Positions 1-8,742 of a DNA stretch of 10,938 nucleotides are shown here, piece by piece. The stretch's first letter is position 1. Each line of letters opens with the position of its first letter. The DNA lies in the NCBI GenBank assembly GCA_021828085.1, contig JAKATE010000058.1, forward strand, positions 1 to 10,938. The letters are read 5' to 3'. The DNA is from Thermoplasmata archaeon (lineage in GTDB: Archaea; Thermoplasmatota; Thermoplasmata; Lutacidiplasmatales; UBA184). A program made the position numbers and the translations under genes. The notes below the pieces were generated by a model that saw nothing but the letters and a program-made list of their open reading frames with translations, was not told where the DNA came from and made no database searches.

Positions 1-3
1 TCG

Positions 4-1245
<1,242 letters not shown>

Positions 1246-1258
1246 GGGTCCCTCCGGA

Positions 1259-1283
1259 ACGGGGGCCCGGGAAGGGCCCCCGT
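1259..1283. other. Perfect 10-bp hairpin after gdhA
   Basis: ACGGGGGCCC (1259-1268) and GGGCCCCCGT (1274-1283) form a perfect stem around a GGGAA loop, starting 13 nt after the gdhA stop. No T-rich tract follows, so it is not a classical archaeal terminator. It may stabilise the 3' end or act as a processing site; the function is inferred only. Confidence 0.5.
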
Positions 1284-1291
1284 GGGCAACC

Positions 1292-1296
1292 TTGAA
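1292..1296 (+). promoter_or_regulatory. Weak TATA-like box for the phosphoribosyltransferase
   Basis: TTGAA, centred 29 nt before the ATG at 1323, is the only AT-containing patch in a gap otherwise made of G and C. Its position fits a leaderless or near-leaderless transcript. The match to the archaeal TATA consensus is poor. Confidence 0.25.
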
Positions 1297-1322
1297 GCCC
1301 GGGGGCCCCCCCCGTTCCCCTG

Positions 1323-1925
1323 ATGGAGCTTCCCCGCTGTGAGCTCGTCTCCTGGGAGATGGTGGAGCGCTGGTCCGACCGGCTCGAGGAGCTCATCCGC
1401 GGCGCGGACCGGATCCCGGGGGTCCTGGTCGGCCTCACCCGCGGAGGATGGGTCCCCAGCCGGATGCTCGCCGACCGTCTCGGGGTGAAGAAGCTCTACG
1501 CGCTGCGCGCGCAGCACTGGGGGATCACCGCCACCCCCGACGGGAAGGCCGAGCTTACCGAGAGCCTCCACGCCCCGCTCCAAGGAGAGAAGGTCCTCGT
1601 CGTGGACGACATCACCGACACCGGGGAGAGCCTCGCCCTGGCCGAGGAGCACGTCTCCTCGCTCCGTCCCGGCCGTCTGGAGAGCGCCACCTTCCTCCAC
1701 CTGACCCACTCGAAGTTCCGGCCCACCTATGTGGGAGAGGAGGTGCCGCGCGAGCGCTGGGCCTGGTTCGTCTTTCCCTGGAACTACTGGGAGGATCTCC
1801 GCGTCCTCTCCCGGCAGGCCGCGGGTAGCCCGGCCGATGTGTCGGCCGTGCGCGAGACGCTCCGGGAGCGTTGTCACCTCGATGTTCCGCTCGAGGACGT
1901 GCGCCGCGCGCTCCAAGGGGCCTGA
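1323..1925 (+). CDS. Purine-type phosphoribosyltransferase (COG2236-like)
   Basis: A type I phosphoribosyltransferase of 200 residues, likely soluble and acting in purine salvage (hypoxanthine/xanthine/guanine plus PRPP giving the nucleotide). The PRPP-binding loop VLVVDDITDTGES is at 91-103, with the two acidic residues Asp95-Asp96 and the TGES turn. An earlier LTRGGWVPSRMLAD segment (38-51) matches the first PRPP/pyrophosphate loop of archaeal hypoxanthine/xanthine-type enzymes. The C-terminal part has FPWNYWEDLR (151-160), a feature of COG2236-type proteins. The base specificity cannot be read from the sequence. The ATG at 1323 is the first sensible start, and no Shine-Dalgarno precedes it. 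The stop lies 9 nt from the convergent DUF373 stop. The two TGA stops sit in a short inverted repeat, CCTGA...TCAGG (1921-1939). Confidence 0.88.
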   Translation: MELPRCELVSWEMVERWSDRLEELIRGADRIPGVLVGLTRGGWVPSRMLADRLGVKKLYALRAQHWGITATPDGKAELTESLHAPLQGEKVLVVDDITDTGESLALAEEHVSSLRPGRLESATFLHLTHSKFRPTYVGEEVPRERWAWFVFPWNYWEDLRVLSRQAAGSPADVSAVRETLRERCHLDVPLEDVRRALQGA

Positions 1926-1934
1926 GGCCCGGGA

Positions 1935-3047
1935 TCAGGGCCCCACGGGCGACGGGCTCGTCGAGGCCTCGGCCGGGGCCGGCGGGACGGCGTGGGCGCG
2001 GAAGTACTGCCGGAGCGTCCCGGCGAGCCCTCCCGTGGCGATTCCGAGCCCGACACCGATGAGCGCGATGACGAGGTAGCTCGGGTCCACCCAGCCGAGC
2101 AGGGCGCCCGCGAGGTAGGTCAGCGAGTAGGACTCGATCCCGAAGGCGGTGAAGGAGACCAGCGCGACCCAGACGCTCTTCGGGATGCGCCCGCGGAAGA
2201 GCGCGTAACGGAGCGCCCAGCCCGTCTCCCAGACCACGGCGGCGGCCACCCACCAGATGAGCGCCACCGAGAGGAGCGCCACCATGTGGCTCCCGAAGGG
2301 GCGGGTCGGATTGTCGGCCTGGAAGGCGAGGCTCCCCAGGAGGACCCCGAAGATGACCAGGGCCAGGGTGAGGACCCCGAAGAAGACGGTGATGGAACCC
2401 TGCCGCAGGTCCTTGCCGAACCCCTCGGCCTGGCTGAGCAGCCAGTCGTCCACGCCGAAGGTCCAGACGAGGAGGTAGACCCCGACGAGGAAGCTCAGCG
2501 CGACGAGCCCGTAGCTCCAGACCTGGAAGTACCAGATGAGCGACAGGAAGATGAAGAGTCCCGCGAGGGGGAGCAGGGTCTTCGTCCGGAGCTTCTGGTC
2601 CTTGAGGGCGCGGACGATGGTGTAGTAGGTCCCCTGCAGGCTCGCGCTCTGGCGGACGTAGACCTTGCGGATGGAGTCGACGCGCCGCCGGGAGGCGAGG
2701 AGGGGGAAGAGGTACTCGTCCTCCTGGCCGTCGGAGACGAGATGGAAGGCCTCCACGGTCAGGCGCGAGAGCACCTGGTCGAGCTGGGAGGCCACGCGCC
2801 GGTCGGAGATCGTCCCGACGCGTCCATCGCCGGTGAGGATGACCACCTCGACGTCCTCCCCGTTCTGCTTGAGCTCGTCGGCGAGGTTCACCGCCGCGAA
2901 CATGGCGTTCGTATCGGAGTCCTCGGGGTCCGCGGTCCCCAGCTTCACCGCGGCGTCGAGGACGGCCTGCCGGCCGAGCACGGGGCCCGGGATGCCGGCC
3001 TTGCGACCGAGATCGTCATCCCGGTCGACTCCGACGACGAGACGCAT
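1935..3047 (-). CDS. DUF373 family membrane protein
   Basis: A 370-residue protein of the archaeal DUF373 family, whose function is not known. The soluble N-terminal part (about 1-155) opens with the family motif VVGVDRDDD (4-12), an acidic cluster that could bind metal, then EDSDTNAMFAA (42-52) and an alpha/beta stretch with VEVVILTGD (66-74). About six hydrophobic segments follow: roughly 158-176, 180-198, 219-242, 255-273, 292-318 and 323-344. The C-terminus is short, polar and Pro/Ser-rich. The first helix starts after a basic stretch (146-156), suggesting that the N-terminal domain is cytoplasmic. The ATG at 3047 is chosen over upstream in-frame codons because the conserved MRLVVGVDRDDD begins there and a TATA-like box lies just upstream. 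No biochemical role should be assigned. Confidence 0.92.
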   Translation of the reverse strand: MRLVVGVDRDDDLGRKAGIPGPVLGRQAVLDAAVKLGTADPEDSDTNAMFAAVNLADELKQNGEDVEVVILTGDGRVGTISDRRVASQLDQVLSRLTVEAFHLVSDGQEDEYLFPLLASRRRVDSIRKVYVRQSASLQGTYYTIVRALKDQKLRTKTLLPLAGLFIFLSLIWYFQVWSYGLVALSFLVGVYLLVWTFGVDDWLLSQAEGFGKDLRQGSITVFFGVLTLALVIFGVLLGSLAFQADNPTRPFGSHMVALLSVALIWWVAAAVVWETGWALRYALFRGRIPKSVWVALVSFTAFGIESYSLTYLAGALLGWVDPSYLVIALIGVGLGIATGGLAGTLRQYFRAHAVPPAPAEASTSPSPVGP

Positions 3048-3077
3048 GGGCAAACCCCGTACAGGGAAGGACGAGGG

Positions 3078-3083
3078 TAAAAA
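3078..3083 (-). promoter_or_regulatory. TATA-like box for the DUF373 gene
   Basis: TTTTTA on the minus strand, centred about 34 nt before the ATG at 3047, in an otherwise GC-rich gap. Transcription starting about 26 nt downstream would give a leader of only 6-8 nt. The rest of the 149-nt gap (3048-3196) shows no gene, tRNA or clear repeat. Confidence 0.4.
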
Positions 3084-3196
3084 CCATTGTTCTTGGTGCT
3101 CGCGACAAACGGGCGGACCCAGCCTTTTGGGCACACTTCGGCTGCGAAACCCCCCAAACCCCTAGCACGGGAAGGCGTGCCAACAGGGCGACCGGG

Positions 3197-3445
3197 TCAG
3201 GGATGGGTCTGGGCAGTATGCGTGCGCGGGGGGAGGGTGAGCCACATCCCGGCGAGGCCGAAGCCGGCGAGCGTGGCGACCACGGCGTAGACGCCGTTGT
3301 CGACGCAGACGTGGAAGGAGATGCACCACCAGGCGTAGAAGACCCCGGCGAGGGCGAGGAGGAGCGCGAAGAGGGCGAAGGCGACCCCTCGCGCGGTCCA
3401 GGCGTGCCGGGGAGTGGGGCGCTCGGAGCCCGGGGAACTGCTCAT
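3197..3445 (-). CDS. Small two-helix membrane protein, unknown function
   Basis: An 82-residue protein that I do not recognise. A short polar N-terminus (1-20, Ser/Pro/Arg-rich) is followed by a hydrophobic helix (about 21-43) and a second one (about 51-71), joined by a tight turn, with a short hydrophilic tail. Cys41, His45, Cys47 and Asp49 cluster at the end of helix 1, in CISFHVCVDN, which could be a metal, haem or disulfide site at the membrane surface. The basic residues before helix 1 favour both termini being cytoplasmic. The reading frame is supported by the hydrophobic pattern, the ATG and a TATA-like box 30 nt upstream. It is on the same strand as DUF373, 149 nt upstream of it, but that gene appears to have its own promoter. 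It could be lineage-specific. I see no known domain. Confidence 0.65.
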   Translation of the reverse strand: MSSSPGSERPTPRHAWTARGVAFALFALLLALAGVFYAWWCISFHVCVDNGVYAVVATLAGFGLAGMWLTLPPRTHTAQTHP

Positions 3446-3472
3446 GCGGGGCGCGCCACCCCGGTCCCCCTC

Positions 3473-3477
3473 TTAAT
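3473..3477 (-). promoter_or_regulatory. TATA-like box for the 82-residue membrane protein
   Basis: ATTAA on the minus strand, centred 30 nt before the ATG at 3445. It implies a leader of only a few nucleotides. The same TTAAT core occurs at comparable spacing before the aminotransferase and alba. Confidence 0.4.
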
Positions 3478-3497
3478 CCTTGTTCTCCCAGCGGGAA

Positions 3498-3522
3498 GGG
3501 GCCGGTTCTCCCTCCCGGCCCC
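3498..3522. other. 8-bp hairpin in the divergent gap
   Basis: GGGGCCGG (3498-3505) pairs perfectly with CCGGCCCC (3515-3522) around a 9-nt pyrimidine-rich loop. It lies between two divergent promoters, so it could be a regulator site or simply GC-rich chance pairing. Confidence 0.3.
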
Positions 3523-3545
3523 GGGGACCCGTTCCTTCCCCCTCG

Positions 3546-3568
3546 CGGGGGCCACCGGGGGGCCCCCG
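3546..3568. other. 8-bp hairpin upstream of the methyltransferase
   Basis: CGGGGGCC (3546-3553) pairs with GGCCCCCG (3561-3568) around a 7-nt loop. Its arms resemble those of the hairpin after gdhA. It sits just upstream of the putative TATA box for the gene at 3602, an operator-like position. No binding protein is implied by the sequence itself. Confidence 0.3.
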
Positions 3569-3573
3569 TGAGC

Positions 3574-3579
3574 TTCAAA
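3574..3579 (+). promoter_or_regulatory. TATA-like box for the UbiE/MenG-type gene
   Basis: TTCAAA, centred about 25 nt before the GTG at 3602. The spacing would put the transcription start on or next to the start codon, supporting this GTG and a leaderless mRNA. Confidence 0.4.
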
Positions 3580-3601
3580 CTCCGCTGGGGTCCCCCTGGT
3601 C

Positions 3602-4375
3602 GTGCCGAACGACGCGGCGTACCCCATTCCCCGCCACGGGGAGCCCGAGTTCCCCCGGGAGCTCCGGCGGATGTTCACCCGCATCGCCTCCCAGTACAGC
3701 CTCGTGGACCACCTGACCACCTTCGGGATGGACCTGCTCTGGAGGCCCCAGGCGCTCTGGCTCCTCCAGCGTCGTCGGCGCACTCCTCCCCGGCGGGTCC
3801 TGGACCTCGGCTGCGGCCCCGGGGACCTCACCTTCGAGCTCGCCCACCGCTTTCCCCAGGCACGGATCGTCGCGGCGGACTTCACCCCCGCCATGGTACG
3901 ACGGGCGTCCGACCGGGTCCGGGAGGAGGACCCCTACCGGGTCCGGCGCCGTCTCGATCTCGTTCTCTCCGACGCCCAGAGGCTCCCGTACCGGGAGGGC
4001 TCGTTCGATCTCGTCACGAGCGCTTTCCTGATCCGGAACCTCTCCGACATCGGCCAGGGTTTCCGGGAGATGCGTCGGGTCCTCGCTCCCGGGGGGAATC
4101 TCCTCGCGCTGGAGGTCGGCGAGCCGCCGGGGGCCCTCCTCGCCCCGCTCTTCCACTCCTATTTCGACCGGGTCGTGCCCAAGGTCGGCCGCCTCTTCGG
4201 GACGGAGGAGCCCTACCGCTACCTGTCCCGCTCGCTGCGCAACCTTCCCTCGCGGGCCTCCCTCGTGGCGGGCCTCAAGGCGGAGGGTTTCACCGACGTC
4301 GTGGCCCACCCCCTCACCGGGGGGATCGTGACGACCTTCCTGGGGACCGTCCCGCGAGCGGTCCTTGACCGTTGA
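3602..4375 (+). CDS. UbiE/MenG-type quinone C-methyltransferase
   Basis: A SAM-dependent methyltransferase of 257 residues that most resembles UbiE/MenG, which methylates the quinone ring (demethylmenaquinone to menaquinone). Family marks run in order. MFTRIASQYSLVDHL (24-38) matches the UbiE N-terminal signature. VLDLGCGPGD (66-75) is SAM motif I. AADFTPAMV (91-99) follows strand 2. SFDLVTSAFLIRNLSD (134-149) and RRVLAPGGNLLALEVGEP (158-175) correspond to the two UbiE signature regions, and PYRYLSRSLRNLP (204-216) to the conserved YRYL segment. It is likely soluble or peripheral at the membrane. The GTG start is supported by a TATA-like box 25 nt upstream. The neighbouring aminotransferase follows after 38 nt with its own promoter-like box. 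Methylation of another prenylated quinone, or a lipid, cannot be excluded. Confidence 0.85.
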   Translation: MPNDAAYPIPRHGEPEFPRELRRMFTRIASQYSLVDHLTTFGMDLLWRPQALWLLQRRRRTPPRRVLDLGCGPGDLTFELAHRFPQARIVAADFTPAMVRRASDRVREEDPYRVRRRLDLVLSDAQRLPYREGSFDLVTSAFLIRNLSDIGQGFREMRRVLAPGGNLLALEVGEPPGALLAPLFHSYFDRVVPKVGRLFGTEEPYRYLSRSLRNLPSRASLVAGLKAEGFTDVVAHPLTGGIVTTFLGTVPRAVLDR

Positions 4376-4384
4376 GGCTCACCC

Positions 4385-4389
4385 TTAAT
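4385..4389 (+). promoter_or_regulatory. TATA-like box for the aminotransferase
   Basis: TTAAT, centred 27 nt before the ATG at 4414, sits in the short gap after the methyltransferase stop. It favours ATG 4414 over the in-frame TTG at 4372, which would lie upstream of the box, and suggests a leaderless transcript. Confidence 0.45.
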
Positions 4390-4413
4390 CCGTCCGCGCC
4401 CCTGGGCAGCGCC

Positions 4414-5547
4414 ATGCCCGAAGCCTCGGCCGCCCCCTTCGATGCGTTCCGCTACGCGCACGACCGCTTCCACCAGATCGTCTGGATGAGCCAGAACACC
4501 AACCATCTCTTCCCCTCCGGGCCGATCGAGGAGGCGCTCGTCCAGGCGATCAAGGACCGTCGCTACCCGGACTACCCGCTGGGCTCGGGGGACCCGGAGC
4601 TCAAGGAGCTCGTGCGGAAGGACTTCCCCATTCCCGGGGCCGAGGTGGGGATCACCAGCGGCGGGACCGAGGCGCTCTACATGCTCACCCGGGCGCTGCT
4701 CGAGCCCGGCGACGAAGTGCTCGCGAGCGATCCGAGCTATCTGATCATCCACCGGTTCATCGAGCTCGCCGGGGCCCGGGCGATCGCCCAGGGCATCTAC
4801 CGGCCGCCCTACCGCCTCGACCTCGAGGAGGTGAAGGAGGCCATCGGGCCGAAGACCCGGATGATCCTGCTCATCGACCCGCTGAACCCGCTGGGAAGCG
4901 GCTATCCCCCGGAGGAGGTGCGCGCCTTCGCCGAGGTGGCCCACGACCACAAGCTCCTGCTCCTGCACGACACCACCTACCGGGACTTCGCCGACCGCCA
5001 TACGCTCGCCGCGCCTTTCTATCCGGAGGGAACGATCACCATCTGGTCGGTCTCCAAGAACTGCGGCCTCGCGGGGCTCCGGGTGGGCGGGCTCCTCGCC
5101 TCCCCCGCGCTCTTCTCGAGGATCTGGAAGTACAACACCAACGACCTGGGGGTCAACGTGCTCGCGCAGGTGGCGGCCAAGGCCGCGCTCCGGGCCAAGC
5201 CCCAGGTGATCGAGGCCATCCGGCGCCAGACGCGGGAGAACCAGCGAATGATCCGCGAGGTCGTCGAGCAGGTCCCGGGGGTCTCGCTGCCGGTCTACCC
5301 CTCGCAGGCGAACATGTTCGCCCTCGACATCTCCCAGACGGGGGTGGACCCGGAGGCACTGCAGAAGGAGCTCCTGGTCCACCACGGGGTCTTCCTGCGG
5401 GCGGGCAACTATCTGTCGCTGCAGTACGGGAAGCGGTTCATCCGGGCCTCCTTCTCGAACCTCCCGTCGGACATCGAGGCGTTCGGGAAGGCCTTCGCCC
5501 CCGCTCTGGCTGCCTGCCGGCCGGTGGCGGCGGCGAGCCCGGCGTAG
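4414..5547 (+). CDS. PLP-dependent aminotransferase, class I/II (fold type I)
   Basis: A cytoplasmic aminotransferase of 377 residues, a normal though slightly short length. All key fold-type I residues are visible. SGGTEALYML (82-91) binds the cofactor phosphate. Asn158 in DPLNPLG (155-161) contacts the PLP ring. Asp186 and Tyr189 in LLHDTTY bind the pyridine N and O. Lys215 in SVSKNCGLAGLRVGG is the Schiff-base lysine. Arg223 completes the phosphate site, and Arg344 in RFIRASFS binds the substrate alpha-carboxylate. The amino donor and acceptor cannot be named from sequence. An aspartate or broad amino-acid:2-oxoglutarate aminotransferase would fit beside the glutamate dehydrogenase and aspartase. 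The N-terminal 13 residues and the Ala-rich C-terminus lack recognised motifs. It converges on the Taw2-like gene with a 28-nt gap. Confidence 0.9.
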   Translation: MPEASAAPFDAFRYAHDRFHQIVWMSQNTNHLFPSGPIEEALVQAIKDRRYPDYPLGSGDPELKELVRKDFPIPGAEVGITSGGTEALYMLTRALLEPGDEVLASDPSYLIIHRFIELAGARAIAQGIYRPPYRLDLEEVKEAIGPKTRMILLIDPLNPLGSGYPPEEVRAFAEVAHDHKLLLLHDTTYRDFADRHTLAAPFYPEGTITIWSVSKNCGLAGLRVGGLLASPALFSRIWKYNTNDLGVNVLAQVAAKAALRAKPQVIEAIRRQTRENQRMIREVVEQVPGVSLPVYPSQANMFALDISQTGVDPEALQKELLVHHGVFLRAGNYLSLQYGKRFIRASFSNLPSDIEAFGKAFAPALAACRPVAAASPA

Positions 5548-5568
5548 GCGCGGCTCCGCTCCGCGCCT
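5546..5568. terminator. Hairpin between convergent genes
   Basis: AGGCGCGG (5546-5553) pairs with CCGCGCCT (5561-5568) around a 7-nt loop. It fills the 28-nt space between the aminotransferase stop and the Taw2 stop. A tandem 8-bp duplication, CCTCAGCG x2 (5566-5581), abuts it and supplies the Taw2 stop. No T-tract is present, so a role as a bidirectional terminator is a guess from position. Confidence 0.3.
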
Positions 5569-5575
5569 CAGCGCC

Positions 5576-6421
5576 TCAGCGCCGCGCGACGCGCGCGTCG
5601 GCGACGACGTGCCGGCGCCCGGGGCCGTAGCTCTTCACCGTGCGCAGGCGGGCCTCGAGGAGGCGGCCCTCCGCGAGCTCCACCCGCTCGGCAAAGCGCT
5701 CGAGGGTCCGGGCCTCCGGTTCCTCCGCCCCGGCGAGGAAGTGCGCATGGACATACCCGCCTGCCGGCTGGAGCAGCTCCAGGGCGCGCGGGAGGTAGGG
5801 GAGGGAGCTCGGTAGGTACCCCAGGAGAAGCCGGTCGAAGTGGCCCCGGGGGAGCTCGGCGGTCCGGTTGTCCCCCAGGACGGTCCGGACCCGGTGCGCG
5901 AGGCCGTTGAGCTCGAGGTTCTCCTCGAGGAAGCGGAAGGACTCCGGGTTCTTCTCCACCGCCCAGAGCTCCTCAGTGCGGCCGCTCCGGGCGAGCGGAA
6001 GGGTGAAGTAACCGATCCCCGCGAAGAGGTCCCCCACCCTCTCGCCGGGGCGGACCCATTCTGCGACCCGTTCGCGCTCCCGCCGGTTCCCGGGGGAGAA
6101 CATCACGCGGGAGGCGTCGAGCCTCCAGCGGAGCCCCCCTTCCTGGTGGAGGGTGCGGGGGTCTCCGGCGGGGCCGAGCCAGCGGGCGCGCGGGGACCGG
6201 TACTCGCCCCGGATGTCCTCCCGGACGAGGACGCCGCGGACCTTGAGCTCCTCCCGGTAGGCCCGAGCGATCTCCTCCTCGCGCAGGCGGAGTTCGGGGG
6301 GAAGCCGGACGAGCAGGAGGTCCCCGAGCCTCTGGTACCCGTGGGGGAGGAGCTCCGCTACGGCGGGACCGGCGCTCGCGGCGAGGCGGGCGCGGACCCG
6401 CTCAACCGGGGGGACGGACAC
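5576..6421 (-). CDS. taw2: tRNA(Phe) wyosine aminocarboxypropyltransferase, Trm5/TYW2 family
   Basis: A SAM-using tRNA enzyme of 281 residues in the Trm5/TYW2 family, probably archaeal Taw2. That enzyme moves the 3-amino-3-carboxypropyl group of SAM to the tricyclic guanosine-37 intermediate of tRNA-Phe. An N-terminal RNA-binding part (to about 100) precedes FSPGNRRER (108-116), a family signature. DLFAGIGYFTLP (131-142) is SAM motif I, and AVEKNPESF (154-162) follows strand 2. DRLLLGYLPSS (196-206) is decisive: Trm5 has an N/D-P-P motif here, while TYW2 has an LGY/MGY-type motif. The C-terminus has the family VKSYGPGRRHVVAD (262-275). The GTG start at 6421 overlaps the end of trmB by 20 nt. 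No closer start or Shine-Dalgarno is visible, so translation is probably coupled. Trm5-type m1G methylation is the less likely alternative. Confidence 0.85.
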   Translation of the reverse strand: MSVPPVERVRARLAASAGPAVAELLPHGYQRLGDLLLVRLPPELRLREEEIARAYREELKVRGVLVREDIRGEYRSPRARWLGPAGDPRTLHQEGGLRWRLDASRVMFSPGNRRERERVAEWVRPGERVGDLFAGIGYFTLPLARSGRTEELWAVEKNPESFRFLEENLELNGLAHRVRTVLGDNRTAELPRGHFDRLLLGYLPSSLPYLPRALELLQPAGGYVHAHFLAGAEEPEARTLERFAERVELAEGRLLEARLRTVKSYGPGRRHVVADARVARR

Positions 6422-7163
6422 CGTCGTTGGCGCGCTCGGCGAGGATCTCGAGGAACTGCCGGAGATGCTCGGCCAGGATCGGGTTGTCGGTGTACCCGCA
6501 CGCGTCGAGCCCCGGGGAGGCGAGGAGTGCGTGGGCCCCGTCGGCCAGGAGGTCCGTCGCGAGGAGGTTCGACCGGGCCACGTGCCGGACCCCCTCCGGG
6601 ATCTTCTGGGCGGGGCTGGTGATGAACGTGACCTCGACCCCGCGCTTCACCGCGTTGGCGACCTTCTTGCCAAGACCCTCGCGCACCTCGGAGGCCTGGG
6701 GGGTGGTCACCACCAGGGTCCGGCTGGCGCGGTCGATGAGCTCGCCCATCTTGGAGAGGACCTTGTCCTTCCCGTAGAGCAGGTAGACCAGCTGCGGCTC
6801 CCCTTGGTGGCCGACCAGCTGGTTGAGCGCGTCGAGCTTCTCGAAGACCTCCTGGACGTCGGCCTGGAGCTTCCGGGCCACCTCGAGCGGGGGATGGGGC
6901 TTGAAGAGGGTGGGCTTGCCACCGGAGGCGTACGCGTAGCCCTTCCGGCAGAGCGACTCGAGCACCTTGTAGGCGCTCGTGCGGGGGATGCCCGCCACGC
7001 TCGCCAGCGTGGCAGCGTCCCCGTAGCCCCTCGAGACCACTGCGATGTAGGCTTTGGCCTCGTAGCTGGTGAGCCCGACCCGCTCGAGCACCTCCACCGC
7101 CCGCCGGTACTCGGGGGTGAGCTCATTCCCCAGCGAGATGACGCCGAGCTCGGGGGTGGACAT
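6402..7163 (-). CDS. TrmB-family transcriptional regulator
   Basis: A 253-residue DNA-binding regulator. The N-terminal winged helix-turn-helix (about 23-90) has the typical TrmB start LERVGLTSYEAKAYIAV (26-42), the recognition-helix region ASVAGIPRTSAYKVLESL (54-71) and the wing KGYAYASGGKPTLFKP (74-89). A likely coiled-coil linker (94-117) joins a C-terminal phospholipase-D-like effector region (about 125-245) with LVVTTP (150-155) and the repeated beta/alpha pattern. The catalytic HKD motif is absent, as expected for a sensor. The ligand is unknown. The ATG at 7163 is preferred to an in-frame GTG at 7175 because a TATA box lies 27 nt before it. It starts 53 nt after the aspartase stop on the same strand, so it may control that gene or its own operon; this is inference from position. 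Confidence 0.9.
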   Translation of the reverse strand: MSTPELGVISLGNELTPEYRRAVEVLERVGLTSYEAKAYIAVVSRGYGDAATLASVAGIPRTSAYKVLESLCRKGYAYASGGKPTLFKPHPPLEVARKLQADVQEVFEKLDALNQLVGHQGEPQLVYLLYGKDKVLSKMGELIDRASRTLVVTTPQASEVREGLGKKVANAVKRGVEVTFITSPAQKIPEGVRHVARSNLLATDLLADGAHALLASPGLDACGYTDNPILAEHLRQFLEILAERANDGVRPPG

Positions 7164-7187
7164 CCCCGTTAACACACCCGAATCCCG

Positions 7188-7193
7188 TATAAT
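7188..7193 (-). promoter_or_regulatory. TATA box for trmB
   Basis: ATTATA on the minus strand, centred about 27 nt before the ATG at 7163, in the 53-nt gap after the aspartase gene. It implies a leaderless trmB-taw2 transcript that can run independently of the aspartase gene. A 5-bp palindrome, GGCCG-GCG-CGGCC (7203-7215), lies next to the aspartase stop. Confidence 0.5.
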
Positions 7194-7216
7194 CCTGTGG
7201 GTGGCCGGCGCGGCCG

Positions 7217-8626
<1,410 letters not shown>

Positions 8627-8648
8627 GGGGGCGGGGAGGGGGGGGGAG

Positions 8649-8654
8649 TATAAA
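8649..8654 (-). promoter_or_regulatory. TATA box for the aspartase gene
   Basis: TTTATA on the minus strand, the best TATA match in the window, centred about 25 nt before the ATG at 8626. It predicts a leaderless transcript. Because the reverse strand reads TATAAA, it could also serve the divergent membrane gene at 8743, though that would leave a leader of about 65 nt. Confidence 0.6.
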
Positions 8655-8687
8655 CCCGGTCGGGGGGGCGGACCCTCTCCCAAGCCG

Positions 8688-8693
8688 CATAAG
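8688..8693 (+). promoter_or_regulatory. Possible TATA-like box for the DUF1614-RDD gene
   Basis: CATAAG, about 52 nt before the GTG at 8743, is the only other AT-containing patch in this 116-nt divergent gap. It would give a leader of about 25 nt, unlike the leaderless pattern of the neighbours. Weak evidence. Confidence 0.25.
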
Positions 8694-8742
8694 GTCCGGG
8701 GGAGTCACCCTCCCGGAAGGGCCGAGCCCTTTCGGGGATACC

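Noticed and set aside
1921..1939. Inverted repeat CCTGA...TCAGG spanning two stop codons as a terminator
   Set aside because: Most of the symmetry comes from two convergent TGA stops. A 5-bp stem with no T-tract is too weak to call.
1992..3080. 362-codon plus-strand frame opposite DUF373
   Set aside because: Highly acidic low-complexity translation that mirrors hydrophobic codons of the real gene; no start signal or promoter.
3048..3196. Possible tRNA or small RNA in the gap
   Set aside because: No tRNA T-loop pattern, no cloverleaf pairing and no box C/D pair could be found by eye. Only a TATA-like box is supported.
3087..3290. 67-codon plus-strand frame in the gap upstream of DUF373
   Set aside because: It runs into the small membrane gene on the other strand, has no domain or hydrophobic pattern and begins with a weak start.
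4219..5385. 388-codon minus-strand frame opposite the aminotransferase
   Set aside because: His/Arg/Gly/Asp-rich shadow translation. The plus strand encodes all catalytic aminotransferase residues.
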